Below are positions 37,122-45,614 of a stretch of DNA of 64,000 nt, one piece after another. The notes below the pieces were generated by a model, which was given only the letters and a program-made list of their open reading frames with translations, searched no databases and was not told the DNA's origin. The position numbers and the translations under genes were made by a program. This DNA comes from Bradyrhizobium sp. BRP22 (GTDB lineage Bacteria > Pseudomonadota > Alphaproteobacteria > Rhizobiales > Xanthobacteraceae): the NCBI RefSeq assembly GCF_020194175.1, contig NZ_JADYVX010000003.1, positions 1 through 64,000 on the forward strand, in the 5' to 3' direction. Position 1 is the first letter of the stretch. Every line of letters starts with the position of its first letter.

Positions 37122-37667
37122 ATGCTGACGCCGGCTGAGCTGGTCTGGCTGATCGCAGCCGTTGCCAAGGGGGACGAGGCCGCTTTCGAGCGCTTGTACG
37201 TGGCCACACGGGCGAAACTCTTCGGCGTCGTCTTGCGTATCTTGCGGCGTCAGGATCTTGCCGAGGAGGTCATTCAGGACACTTACGTCAAGATCTGGAA
37301 CAGCGCGGCACAGTTCAATCCGGCGCTGGCATCGCCGATCACCTGGATGACATCCATTGCCCGCAACCGCGCCATCGACCTGGTCCGCAAGAAGGGCGAA
37401 ATCTCGCTGGAGGAGGAGCCCGCGGCGATGGAGGTCGCGGCCGAGACGCCCGATCCGCTGGCGCGACGCGAAATGACGGAGGAATTGCGCCGCCTGTTGG
37501 AATGCGTCGGCCGTCTGGAGCCGGACCGGCAGAAGCTCGTCTTGCTCGCCTATTACAACGGCTGGAGCCGCGAGCAGCTCGCCGCCAAATTCGAGACGCC
37601 GGTGAACACGGTGAAGACATGGCTGCGTCGCAGCCTGCTGGAGATCAGGGAGTGTCTTGGGTTTTGA
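37122..37667 (+). CDS. ECF-type RNA polymerase sigma factor
   Basis: A 181-residue sigma factor with region 2 (AFERLYVATRAKLFGVVLRI, then DLAEEVIQDTYVKIWN) and region 4 (LEPDRQKLVLLAYYNGWSRE, with VNTVKTWLRRSLLEIRECL). It lacks region 3, so it is an ECF factor. The ATG at 37122 has a weak GGGGG site upstream. It is followed after 38 bases by a gene for a RskA-type anti-sigma factor, the usual pairing. The regulon is unknown; it is not EcfG, which pairs with NepR and PhyR. Confidence 0.92.
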   Translation: MLTPAELVWLIAAVAKGDEAAFERLYVATRAKLFGVVLRILRRQDLAEEVIQDTYVKIWNSAAQFNPALASPITWMTSIARNRAIDLVRKKGEISLEEEPAAMEVAAETPDPLARREMTEELRRLLECVGRLEPDRQKLVLLAYYNGWSREQLAAKFETPVNTVKTWLRRSLLEIRECLGF

Positions 37668-37705
37668 AGGCTCGGATTTGAAGATTTGGGTTTTGACGTC
37701 GTGTG

Positions 37706-38590
37706 ATGGCCGATAACGAGGACCATATCGCGCTCGCTGCGGAGTACGCGCTCGGCACGCTCGATGCGGAGGAGCGCGCGCAGGTCGAGACCATGATGGC
37801 GATGAACGAGGAGTTCACCGCGCTCGTGCAGGCCTGGGAAGTCAGGCTCGGCCCGCTCAACCAGATGGTGGGGCTGGTCGAGCCGCGGCCGGTCGTATGG
37901 GAGAATATCAAGAGCGCGATCAGCCGGTCCTCCGCGTCGTCGCAAGAGCCCTTGGCATTGCCATCGGCGCCGCCACAGCCCGCGGTCGTTGAGGAGCCGT
38001 TCGTTCAGCAGGCGGCGGTCGGCGACGACGGCCGGGTGGTCCAACTCGCAAGCCGCCTCAAGCGCTGGCGCGGCGTGGCATCGGCGGCAAGCGCGATCGC
38101 GGCGGCGCTCCTGGTGGTGCTGGGCCTTCAGGTCTACCGGCCCGATTCGCTGCCTGACGCCATCCGTCCCAAGCCCCGCACACAGATCGTGGAAGTGAAG
38201 ACGCCGCCCGCGCTGGCTTCGGGGCAATTTGTCGCCGTGCTGCAGCGGGACGGCAATTCGCCGGCCTTCATCCTCACCGTCGATGCCGCCACCAAGAATT
38301 TCACCGTGCGCCGGGTCGGGGCGACGCCCGAGCCGGGCAAGAGCTTCGAGCTGTGGCTGATCTCCGACCAGTTGCCGCAGCCGCGTTCGCTTGGCGTGAT
38401 CGGTGCGGATGATTTTACCGAGCGCCCGGTGCTCTCATCCTTCGATGCCGCCACGATCAACGACGCGACCTACGCCGTCACGGTCGAGCCGGCGGGTGGA
38501 TCGCCGACGGGCGTGCCGACGTCAGCGCCGATATTTTCCGGCAAATTGATCGAGAGCGTGCCGCCGGGCGTGCCGGCGCCGAACCGCTGA
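37706..38590 (+). CDS. anti-sigma factor, RskA-like, single-span membrane protein
   Basis: A 294-residue anti-sigma factor. The N-terminal cytoplasmic domain (to about 100) starts with a zinc-less anti-sigma fold (HIALAAEYALGTLDAEERAQ). One transmembrane segment follows at about 114-132 (ASAASAIAAALLVVLGLQVY). The periplasmic C-terminal RskA domain contains FELWLISDQLPQPRSLGVIG and TYAVTVEPAGGSPTG. It presumably holds the upstream ECF factor until a signal causes its proteolysis. The ATG at 37706 is chosen over a GTG at 37703. Confidence 0.9.
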   Translation: MADNEDHIALAAEYALGTLDAEERAQVETMMAMNEEFTALVQAWEVRLGPLNQMVGLVEPRPVVWENIKSAISRSSASSQEPLALPSAPPQPAVVEEPFVQQAAVGDDGRVVQLASRLKRWRGVASAASAIAAALLVVLGLQVYRPDSLPDAIRPKPRTQIVEVKTPPALASGQFVAVLQRDGNSPAFILTVDAATKNFTVRRVGATPEPGKSFELWLISDQLPQPRSLGVIGADDFTERPVLSSFDAATINDATYAVTVEPAGGSPTGVPTSAPIFSGKLIESVPPGVPAPNR

Positions 38591-38603
38591 TTTAAACAAA
38601 AAG

Positions 38604-38630
38604 AAAACGCCCGTGGGGAGCGGGCGTTTT
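38604..38630. terminator. bidirectional rho-independent terminator
   Basis: Ten-base stem AAAACGCCCG/CGGGCGTTTT with a seven-base loop. It has a T tract on the plus strand and a longer T-rich tract (TTTTCTTTTTGTTT) on the minus strand, between the anti-sigma gene and the convergent small gene. Confidence 0.85.
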
Positions 38631-38722
38631 CGATAGTCAACTTGGGGGTAGTTGGGGGTCTTAATATCCACGTGGCCTTTGGGGGGCTGTAAAGAACCAC
38701 GTGAATTCCGTAAAATCCTTCT

Positions 38723-38917
38723 CTAGCGTACGAGCGAATTGTTCGATGAGGTGATGGCCACCGGCTTGCCGGCCTTCATCACCCGCGCGGTCTGGTACTC
38801 GTCCACGCTGTTGCGCGACATGATGCCAAGGCCGGCCACGATCACACCCGCTACGAGTGCAACGACCACAATCTTCAGATGGGTCGTCCGATCCGCGCTG
38901 TAGATCGAGTGGTTCAT
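38723..38917 (-). CDS. 64-residue single-span membrane protein
   Basis: A short protein with a polar start (MNHSIYSADRTTHLK), one transmembrane segment (IVVVALVAGVIVAGLGIM) and a 30-residue outward tail with the pattern SRNSVDEYQTARVMKAGKPV. Similar small proteins are common in bradyrhizobia but have no assigned role. The start codon is ATG at 38917 after a modest GGAG-type site. A sequence resembling the EcfG consensus (GGAAC-N17-TGTT) lies about 82 bases upstream, so stress induction is possible. A terminator follows. Confidence 0.75.
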   Translation of the reverse strand: MNHSIYSADRTTHLKIVVVALVAGVIVAGLGIMSRNSVDEYQTARVMKAGKPVAITSSNNSLVR

Positions 38918-39226
38918 GGAAGTCTCCTGCCGCCTTCCCTGTCGTCTTCCTTTTGTCGGATACCTCTTCCGACAGGTTCAACATCGTTGCGCTCTTCCAA
39001 CATAGGAATCGCGGATTCCGTTCCGTAGAGGTCATCACAAGCCCGTGAATAGACGTGATCGGGCGCGATCGAAATCGGCGGTCAAGCGAATATTATCTAG
39101 TTATTGCAATGCTTTAGATCAAAGTCACGATGACTTGCCGATAAGCTGTTGAAATTAAGCCATTTTCCACAAAGCAGTTGCATGTGGCGAAAATGCACAG
39201 CCTTTCGGCAACCGATTTGTGCGCGG
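38918..39226. other. AT-rich intergenic region between flhA and the 64-residue gene
   Basis: About 309 bases. On the minus strand it carries a near-match to an EcfG promoter (GGAAC complement at 39020-39024, TGTT complement at 38999-39002). A weak FixK-like string (39109-39122) is also present. Otherwise nothing coding is seen. Confidence 0.45.
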
Positions 39227-41353
39227 TTACACGCTACCAACGGTCTTCAAGCGTGCCCGCGGATGGATCTCGGCCTGCGACAAAACGGTTGTCTGCGAGC
39301 GGAACCGTTCAACCAATGAGCGAACAAACGGCCGGATCGCCGCCGAGGTCACCAGCACCGGCGCCTCGCCTTCGCGCGCCGCCTGCTCGAAGGCATTGCG
39401 GGTCGCGGTCATGAACTCCGACAGTTTCGACGGCTGCATCGCAAGGCTCCTGTCCTCGCCGGTGCCCACGATCGATTCCGCGAACGCCTGCTCCCAGCGC
39501 GCCGATAGCGCGATCAGCGGCAGATAGCCGTTGTAGGAGGTGTTCTGCGCGCAGATCTGCCGCGCCAGGCGGGCGCGGACATGCTCGACGATGGTCGCCG
39601 GGTTGCGCGAGAAGGCGAGCGCATCGGCAATGCCTTCGAGGATGGTCGAGAGGTCGCGGATCGAGACGCGCTCGGCCAGCAGCAATTGCAGCACGCGCTG
39701 GATGCCGGAGATCGTGACCTGGCTCGGCACGATGTCCTTGATCAGCTCGCCTTGTTCCTTCGGCAGCTCCTTCAGGAGCTTCTGCACCTCGCCGTAGGAC
39801 AACAGGTCCGACATGTTGTTCTTGAGCAGCTCGGTGAGGTGCGTCGACAGCACGGTGGCGGCATCGACCACGGTGTAGCCCTTCAGCGAGGCCTCTTCCT
39901 TCAGCGCGGCGTCGACCCAGGTCGCAGGCAGACCGAATGTCGGCTCGACGGTGTGGATGCCGGGGACCTGGACCTGGTTGCCGCCGGGGTCCATCACCAT
40001 GAACTGGTTCGGCCAGATCCGCCCCGTCCCGGCGTCGACTTCCTTGATCTTGATGACATAGGTGTTGGCCTCGAGCTGGACGTTGTCGAGGATGCGCACC
40101 GCCGGCATCACGAAGCCCATCTCGACCGCGAGCGAGCGGCGCAGCGCCTTGATCTGCTCGGTCAACCGGTCGGTGCCGTCGGGACCGTTGACGAGCGGGA
40201 GCAGCGCATAGCCGAGCTCGATCTTGAGGTCGTCGATCTTGAGCGCGCTCGAGATCGGCTCCTCGGCGGCGGCCGCGGCCGCAGCAGCCGCCGCGGCGGG
40301 GGCGGCGGCCGCAGCGGCTTGGGCGGCCTTGACGGCATGCTTCTGCTTGCGCGCGGTCCAGGCCAGCGCGGCGGCGCCGGAGCCGAGCGCCAGGAACGGG
40401 ATCATCGGAATGCCCGGCAGGAGCGACAGCACGATCATGACGCCGGCCGACATGCCGAGCGCCTGCGGATAGCCGGAGAGCTGATTCATCAGCGCCTTGT
40501 CGGCGGCGCCGGAGACGCCGGCCTTCGAGACCAGCAGGCCCGCGGCAGTCGAGACGATCAGCGCCGGCACCTGCGTCACCAGGCCGTCGCCGACGGTCAG
40601 CACGGTGTAAGTGCGCGCGGCCTCCGCAAAGCCCAGGCCCTGCTGGGCGACGCCGATGATGATGCCGCCGACCACGTTGATGAACACCACGAGCAGGCCC
40701 GCGATGGCGTCGCCACGAACGAATTTCGAGGCACCGTCCATGGCGCCGAAGAAGCCGCTTTCGTCCTCCAGCTCCTTGCGCCGCTCCTTGGCGACCTTCT
40801 CGTCGATCAGGCCGGCCGAGAGGTCGGCGTCGATCGCCATCTGCTTGCCAGGCATCGAATCCAAATGGAAGCGTGCCGCGACTTCGGCGATGCGGCCCGA
40901 ACCTTTGGTGATGACCACGAAGTTGACGATGACCAGGATCGCGAACACGATGATCCCGATCACGAAATTGCCGCCCATCACGAAATTGCCGAAGGCCTCG
41001 ATGACGTGGCCGGCGGCTGCCGTGCCCTCGTGCCCGTGCGACAGGATCAACCGCGTGGAAGCAAGGTTGAGCGATAATCGCAGCATGGTCGAGATCAAGA
41101 GGATGGTCGGAAACGAGGAGAATTCCAGCGGCGCCTGGATGAACAGCGCGGTCATCAGGATCAGGACCGACAGCGTGATCGAGATCGCCAGGAACAGGTC
41201 GAGCACGATCGACGGCAGCGGCAGGATCAGCACCACCAGGATGGTGAGGATGCCGAAGGCGAGCGCGATGTCGCCGCGCTTCAGGACGTTGGTGATGTCG
41301 GCCAGGGAGAAGCCGCCGGATGCCGTGCCCTGACCCGCCGTCACGTCGACCAT
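39227..41353 (-). CDS. flhA: flagellar export gate protein FlhA
   Basis: A 708-residue inner-membrane component of the flagellar type III export gate. The N-terminal half has about eight transmembrane segments (from IALAFGILTILVVLILPLPS) and the FHIPEP-type cytoplasmic motif GKQMAIDADLSAGLIDE. The C-terminal half, after a striking Ala-rich linker of about 20 residues near 330-350, is the substrate- and chaperone-binding domain. The ATG at 41353 gives the usual length. It is transcribed away from fliI-fliJ with no other flagellar gene beside it. A CtrA-type box lies 170-190 bases upstream. Confidence 0.96.
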   Translation of the reverse strand: MVDVTAGQGTASGGFSLADITNVLKRGDIALAFGILTILVVLILPLPSIVLDLFLAISITLSVLILMTALFIQAPLEFSSFPTILLISTMLRLSLNLASTRLILSHGHEGTAAAGHVIEAFGNFVMGGNFVIGIIVFAILVIVNFVVITKGSGRIAEVAARFHLDSMPGKQMAIDADLSAGLIDEKVAKERRKELEDESGFFGAMDGASKFVRGDAIAGLLVVFINVVGGIIIGVAQQGLGFAEAARTYTVLTVGDGLVTQVPALIVSTAAGLLVSKAGVSGAADKALMNQLSGYPQALGMSAGVMIVLSLLPGIPMIPFLALGSGAAALAWTARKQKHAVKAAQAAAAAAPAAAAAAAAAAAEEPISSALKIDDLKIELGYALLPLVNGPDGTDRLTEQIKALRRSLAVEMGFVMPAVRILDNVQLEANTYVIKIKEVDAGTGRIWPNQFMVMDPGGNQVQVPGIHTVEPTFGLPATWVDAALKEEASLKGYTVVDAATVLSTHLTELLKNNMSDLLSYGEVQKLLKELPKEQGELIKDIVPSQVTISGIQRVLQLLLAERVSIRDLSTILEGIADALAFSRNPATIVEHVRARLARQICAQNTSYNGYLPLIALSARWEQAFAESIVGTGEDRSLAMQPSKLSEFMTATRNAFEQAAREGEAPVLVTSAAIRPFVRSLVERFRSQTTVLSQAEIHPRARLKTVGSV

Positions 41354-41526
41354 GGTAGCCCGATCCCCCCGCGCCCGCCGGCCGCGGCCGCCAAATGTCT
41401 GCGCGGCGGCTTACGGACCGCCGCTCCGAAAGTGAGGCACCGCGCTGGCGTCCACGGGGGATCTCCTCCCGTCATACGCGACCGACGACACTCGACTTCA
41501 CCCGGCAATTTTTGCCCAGCGTATGG

Positions 41527-41542
41527 TTAGTAAAGGGTTAAC
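41527..41542 (-). promoter_or_regulatory. CtrA-binding site candidate upstream of flhA
   Basis: On the minus strand the sequence is TTAA-CCCTTTA-CTAACC, one mismatch from the CtrA box TTAA-N7-TTAAC. It lies about 175 bases before the flhA start in the same orientation. Flagellar genes are classic CtrA targets, and ctrA is 7 kb away. Confidence 0.5.
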
Positions 41543-41564
41543 GGCACCCTCCTTTCGGAGGCGG

Positions 41565-41636
41565 GGGCGAGGCTCCGCCGGTGGCCTCGCCCTTCGAGAC
41601 GCCTGCTTCGCAGGCTCCTCAAGGTGAGGGGATCGA
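41565..41636. repeat. dispersed palindromic repeat, family 3
   Basis: Contains GAGGCTCCGCCGGTGGCCTC and CTCCTCAAGGTGAGGGG, related to 6256-6362. It is part of the 1.18-kb gene-free stretch 41354-42537, which otherwise consists of the flhA leader, the long repeat copy 2 and the family 2 copy B. Confidence 0.75.
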
Positions 41637-41664
41637 GTGCGCTGCTCCATCCGCGTGGTTGCGA

Positions 41665-42270
41665 GCGGACGGGGAGGAGATACTGATTCAAATGTCAAAC
41701 AGCTTCTCCGCGGTCGTCTTATGCCGAGAGGCCGCAGGATACTGGATGCCCCGCCTACGCGGGGCATGACAGTGTGAGGAGAGGATATGAGGTCGCGTTC
41801 TCGCGGCGCGTTGCGTCCGAGTCTTGCTTCACTTTCCACCCTCTCATCGAAGTGAGGGCGCAGGGAAAGCCGGGTGCCGGTCGCACCCGTGGGCACCGTG
41901 CAACAAAAAGCACGGGGGTAGGACCACAGGTCAACCGGAGCAACACCGGCTTTCCCTGCGCGATGGTTTACGGCTTACTTCGTGCTCTTCTCGGTGACCG
42001 GGCTTTCTTGCCACCGTCATCTCTCGCGCGAACTTCTTCGCGCCAAAGATTTAGCGCCAGCGTCGGGGCGCCAGAACCACACGACTTCGCCGTCCGCCAT
42101 GCGCATGCTCGTCAGTCATACGCATCACGTCCACCGCATCTCACCGCACGTTCGTGACGATCGCGAGCCGCCCCTCATCCGCCGTGAGACGCGCGGAGTT
42201 AAATCACTGATTTGCCCGACGACGGAAGCGGAATGTTTTTCGCGCGCGGGCTGGACGCGCCAAATCACCT
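41665..42270. repeat. long dispersed repeat copy 2 (inverted partner at 13421-14087)
   Basis: About 600 bases matching copy 1 in reverse complement, including blocks such as CCGGGCTTTCTTGCCACCGT, CAGAACCACACGACTTCGCC and AGTTAAATCACTGATTTGCC. It differs by substitutions and by lacking part of the palindromic insert found at 13926-13955 in copy 1. The GCACGGGG hairpin has an AACAAAAA loop here in place of the T8 loop. No credible gene is seen. Confidence 0.85.
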
Positions 42271-42294
42271 TGAAATCGCTGGCGAAATTTTCTT

Positions 42295-42421
42295 CGTCAT
42301 TCCGGGGCGATGCGCAGCATCGAGCCCGGAATCCATTTCCCCACCTGCGCCTGCGGCGCGAGGGATTCTATGATGTGCGATTGCACATCATAGCGCGCGC
42401 TACGCGCGGCCTGGAATGACG
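42295..42421. repeat. dispersed palindromic repeat, family 2 copy B with inserted hairpin
   Basis: Shares CGTCATTCCGGGGCG and GAGCCCGGAATCCATTTCC with 10701-10802. Its right arm is interrupted by a perfect 11-base hairpin, CTATGATGTGC-GATT-GCACATCATAG (42368-42393), before GGAATGAC. Confidence 0.8.
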
Positions 42422-42537
42422 GAACGTGATTCGCGCGCAGCCAAGCCGTCGCAACGCGGTGCGCTCGCTGCTTTAACAAGTTGTAAAGTTCTACCAATCA
42501 ATTTGACTCACTTAGCCCATGTAGCAAGGAGCTCCAA

Positions 42538-42690
42538 ATGATGCGCCGCGAGCGTAGAGAGTTGGAACAAAAGCTTGCGCAGGCCCGAAAGCTGGCACAG
42601 GAACCGACCGATCTGTTTACGCGCGAACGGCTGGCGCAGCTCATCGAGGACTTGGAGTTCCAATTGGAGGCCGGTCGCGTCGCCGCCTAG
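42538..42690 (+). CDS. 50-residue charged helical protein
   Basis: A short frame with a perfect AAGGAG ribosome-binding site seven bases before the first of two adjacent ATGs (42538 and 42541). The product is strongly charged and predicted helical (RRELEQKLAQARKLAQEP, then ERLAQLIEDLEFQLEAG). Similar short coiled-coil proteins are common in rhizobia but I cannot name a family. It converges with the leftward chr-ABC operon. Confidence comes from the ribosome-binding site and clean amphipathic pattern. Confidence 0.65.
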   Translation: MMRRERRELEQKLAQARKLAQEPTDLFTRERLAQLIEDLEFQLEAGRVAA

Positions 42691-42746
42691 GCTCGCGGGC
42701 CGAGGTCATCGGCTGCGTCGGCCGCGAATCCTCCACGGCGCATTTC

Positions 42747-43469
42747 TCAGTCGGCTGCCATGACGGTGTAGTCGGCGAATTGTACGTGGCTATCGGCCTT
42801 CGACCACAGGCCGACGCGGCCCGAGACGGGCTGCGCCAATGTGTGCTCGAGATACAGCTTGCCATCGAGATAGCCCTCGACTTTCGTGCCATTGATGCGG
42901 ACTTTGAGGTCGTGCCATTGGCGCGTGGCAGTCGGTGTGTTGCGCACCCATTTGACCGACGAGCGCTTGCCGTTCTCGAACTTCCAGAGCACGAGGTTGT
43001 TTTCGAGGCAGTTGGCGCGCACGGTCAGGTAGTTGCCGTTCGGCTTCAGGTTGAACAGGATTCCGGCACCCTGATCGATACGGCCGGACACTCCCTGGAA
43101 GCGCACCGTGATCTCGCCGTTGGTGAAGTCCTGGACGTTGGGCGCGATCACGTAGGGGAAGTAAGCGTAGGCCTGGACCCGGTCGAGAAATTCCGCGTAG
43201 CGCTCGCCATAAAGCGCGCGCGCCTTGTCGGCGATGTCGGCAGACGATTGTCCCTCCCTCCACTGCCGGCCATCCACCGCAAGCACCTTCTTGCCGCCAT
43301 CGTTTTCGATCCGCCAGATGCCGACGACCGGCACGAGCGATTTCGGCTCAGCGCCAATGGTTTCGTCGATGAAGTCCATTTTTGCCGGCTGCCCGGCGAG
43401 TGTTGGCAGCACCAATGCTGCGACAACCATCGCAGCGGCGACGGGCCTGATGCGTCCTCCTGCGGTCAT
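42747..43469 (-). CDS. exported LamG/DUF1080-like beta-sandwich protein
   Basis: A 240-residue protein with a signal peptide (MTAGGRIRPVAAAMVVAALV, cleaved near AGQPA). It has a concanavalin-like fold of the 3-keto-disaccharide hydrolase (DUF1080) type: ITVRFQGVSGRIDQGAGILF, LTVRANCLENNLVLWKFENG and QWHDLKVRINGTKVEGYLDG. The last motif is the family hallmark. No catalytic assignment is possible. The ATG at 43469 overlaps the permease stop as ATGA, so it belongs to the ABC operon and is its last gene. Carbohydrate or ligand binding in the periplasm is inferred. Confidence 0.78.
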   Translation of the reverse strand: MTAGGRIRPVAAAMVVAALVLPTLAGQPAKMDFIDETIGAEPKSLVPVVGIWRIENDGGKKVLAVDGRQWREGQSSADIADKARALYGERYAEFLDRVQAYAYFPYVIAPNVQDFTNGEITVRFQGVSGRIDQGAGILFNLKPNGNYLTVRANCLENNLVLWKFENGKRSSVKWVRNTPTATRQWHDLKVRINGTKVEGYLDGKLYLEHTLAQPVSGRVGLWSKADSHVQFADYTVMAAD

Positions 43470-44845
43470 GATTGAGCTCCTCTGTAGGTGAGAAGGGATT
43501 TGGCCGGCGGACGTCGGCTCCACCACCAGGCGCCCGCGATCAACAGCGGTAGTCCGCCGACAAACCAGAACAGTGTCGCATCCGCCGTGGCGACCAACGG
43601 ATAGCCCAGATATTCGTCACCAGGTGCAGGCGGAGGCGGTTGCACACCGGCCAGGCCATACAGCAGCGGTAGGACTTCGCGCGGACTGGTCGAGCGGTTG
43701 ATATCCGATCGGGCGCCGTAGGAATATTCGATTTCGCCATAAGCATCGTTGACCGCTTGGCTGGCCGCATCGCGGTGACTACCGACGACAACGATCGAGA
43801 CGTTCGGCATGGCCCGATCGAGCTTCGCCAGCACGTTGCGCTGCAGATCGGCGTAGCGCGGATCCTCGGGTACCAGATTCACCTTGATGATCAGAGGCAA
43901 TCGGAGCGTGGCGAGCAGCCGCTGGTCGGCAGCCGGGAAGGAGTTTCGCCGGTCCTCGGTGACATCGACTGATTGCCTGATCTGCGTCGGCAGACAGAGA
44001 GCCAGCAAGATGGCGAGCGCGCATGGGACGGAGCGCGTGCACTTGATTTGCGTTGGCACGCCGGGCGGCAGCCAGACGGACGCGAGGGCGGACAGGCCTG
44101 CAATTGTGCTGGTCACGCCGAGCACCAGCCCGGCGGAGAGCAAGCCTTGTTCGAACGGTCGCAGCGCCTGCGTCAGTGATAGTTGTGCGACAACGGCGGC
44201 GAGGCCGGAGTGGCCGGCAAGAGTGAAATCGAGCACCCATGATCCAATCGTCACCGCCAGCGCGACGATCGCGGCCGTCGCTGAGCTGTCGGCAATGGTC
44301 GCGGCGAATAATGCAATCGCCCCCACGAGCAGGCCGTAGAGGAGATGGCCGAACAGGAGATTGACGGTCTCGGACGCCGCAAGATGCCCGCCCATCATCA
44401 CCCAGATCGCGAGTGCTGAAACGGCCGGGATGCTAACCAGGATCCAGGCCGCGAGCACGGCGGCGAGCTTGGCAAGAATGAGGGTCGAGGATCGATGGGG
44501 CAACTGGACGAGCAGGCGCAGTGCGCCCGACTCCTTTTCCTGGCCCAGCACGCGTATCGCCACGAATGGAAACAGCAGCGTGACCGCGACGTAGAACGCG
44601 CCGAATGTCGGCACCAGGACGCCGTCGAGCGGCGACAGGCTCGCCGCCAATACCGGAGATTGCTGCGCGGACGCGCTTGCTTCGCCATAGAGCGAGACGG
44701 CTTGAACGAAGCTGTAGCCGATCAATGGACAGACCAGGAGCAGCATCGTCCATAGCGCCCGGCCGCAGACAATCTCGGCCAGCTCCTTTGCGAGCAGTGG
44801 CGCCAGCGGCGCCTCGCGAGCGCGATATGGTTCAGGTGAGCGCAA
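43466..44845 (-). CDS. ABC-2 type permease fused to a GldG-like extracytoplasmic domain
   Basis: About 459 residues. The N-terminal half is an ABC-2 permease with six hydrophobic segments (LWTMLLLVCPLIGYSFVQAV; VAVTLLFPFVAIRVLGQEK; and others). A further span near 300 (CALAILLALCLPTQI) precedes a soluble domain starting VDVTEDRRNSFPAADQRLL, the pattern of GldG-type auxiliary proteins, and the chain ends with a membrane span (FWFVGGLPLLIAGAWWW). This resembles GldF and GldG joined in one chain. A TTG start at 44845 is chosen because AGGAGA lies just upstream and it overlaps the ATPase end by 14 bases; the reading from 44974 is antisense-like. The substrate is unknown. Confidence 0.75.
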   Translation of the reverse strand: MRSPEPYRAREAPLAPLLAKELAEIVCGRALWTMLLLVCPLIGYSFVQAVSLYGEASASAQQSPVLAASLSPLDGVLVPTFGAFYVAVTLLFPFVAIRVLGQEKESGALRLLVQLPHRSSTLILAKLAAVLAAWILVSIPAVSALAIWVMMGGHLAASETVNLLFGHLLYGLLVGAIALFAATIADSSATAAIVALAVTIGSWVLDFTLAGHSGLAAVVAQLSLTQALRPFEQGLLSAGLVLGVTSTIAGLSALASVWLPPGVPTQIKCTRSVPCALAILLALCLPTQIRQSVDVTEDRRNSFPAADQRLLATLRLPLIIKVNLVPEDPRYADLQRNVLAKLDRAMPNVSIVVVGSHRDAASQAVNDAYGEIEYSYGARSDINRSTSPREVLPLLYGLAGVQPPPPAPGDEYLGYPLVATADATLFWFVGGLPLLIAGAWWWSRRPPAKSLLTYRGAQS

Positions 44846-45572
44846 GGAAAATCTCCTCCAGCGAACCGCTCGCCAGCGCGGTTTTTGCGCGCAGCTCGCC
44901 GAGAGTGCCGATGCCGCGCACCTTTCCTCCGGCGAGCAGCAGAAAGCGGTCGCAGGCCCGCTCGGCGTCCGCAAGCTGATGGATGGCGAGGATGAAGGTG
45001 CGTCCCCGTGCCGCTTCCCGGCGGATCACGTCGATGATGGCGCGCGTCTGCCTGATGTCGAAGCCATCGAACGGTTCGTCCATCACCAGCACGTCGTGCG
45101 GCGTCAGCAGGCCGAGCCCGAGCAGCAGTCGGCGGTTGTAGCCCTTGGACAGCGAATGCACGCGCTTGCCAAGGACCGGCGTCAATCCGACAGCATTGAT
45201 GGTTGCGGCTGTCTGCGCGTCCGTCCGCTTGTAGACCCGGGCGAAGAAGGTCATGACGTCGATCGCGAACCGGTCCTGATAGGGCCATATGCCGTCGGGC
45301 AGATAGAACAGCGCTTCCTTTCTCCGCGGCGGCGGCAACTCCTCTCCGCACCAGAACGCGGCGCCTTGCTCCGCTGCAATGAGGCCCACGAGCGCTTCCA
45401 GCAAGGTCGTCTTTCCGGCCCCGTTCGGACCGACAATGCCAAGGATTTCACCGGCCGCGACGGAGAATGACACATGCGCGACCGCGGTTTCCGGGCCGTA
45501 GCGCTTGGTGAGCTCTTCCACGCGCAGGAGCTCGCGGGACTTATCGTGAGCGGCAGCATCCGTGGGGATCAT
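44832..45572 (-). CDS. ABC transporter ATP-binding protein (GldA-like)
   Basis: A 246-residue ATPase: Walker A GPNGAGKTT, a signature reading LSKGYNRRLLLGLGLL (a variant of LSGGQ), Walker B VLVMDEPFDGFD and the switch His in ILAIHQLADAERACDR. The variant signature is usual for ABC-2/GldA-type exporters. It is 42 bases after the DUF1259 gene and overlaps the permease gene, so it works with the fused permease. Cytoplasmic face of the inner membrane. Confidence 0.9.
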   Translation of the reverse strand: MIPTDAAAHDKSRELLRVEELTKRYGPETAVAHVSFSVAAGEILGIVGPNGAGKTTLLEALVGLIAAEQGAAFWCGEELPPPRRKEALFYLPDGIWPYQDRFAIDVMTFFARVYKRTDAQTAATINAVGLTPVLGKRVHSLSKGYNRRLLLGLGLLTPHDVLVMDEPFDGFDIRQTRAIIDVIRREAARGRTFILAIHQLADAERACDRFLLLAGGKVRGIGTLGELRAKTALASGSLEEIFLALT

Positions 45573-45614
45573 GGACCCGCTCCAATCGCGGCGGGCGCAG
45601 CCATAGGCCCCCTC

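Noticed and set aside
39109..39122. FixK2-type box (ATGC-N6-TCAA)
   Set aside because: One arm mismatched and the downstream gene has no link to low-oxygen metabolism.
41665..42270. Long repeat as an insertion sequence
   Set aside because: No transposase frame and no terminal inverted repeats with flanking target duplications were seen.
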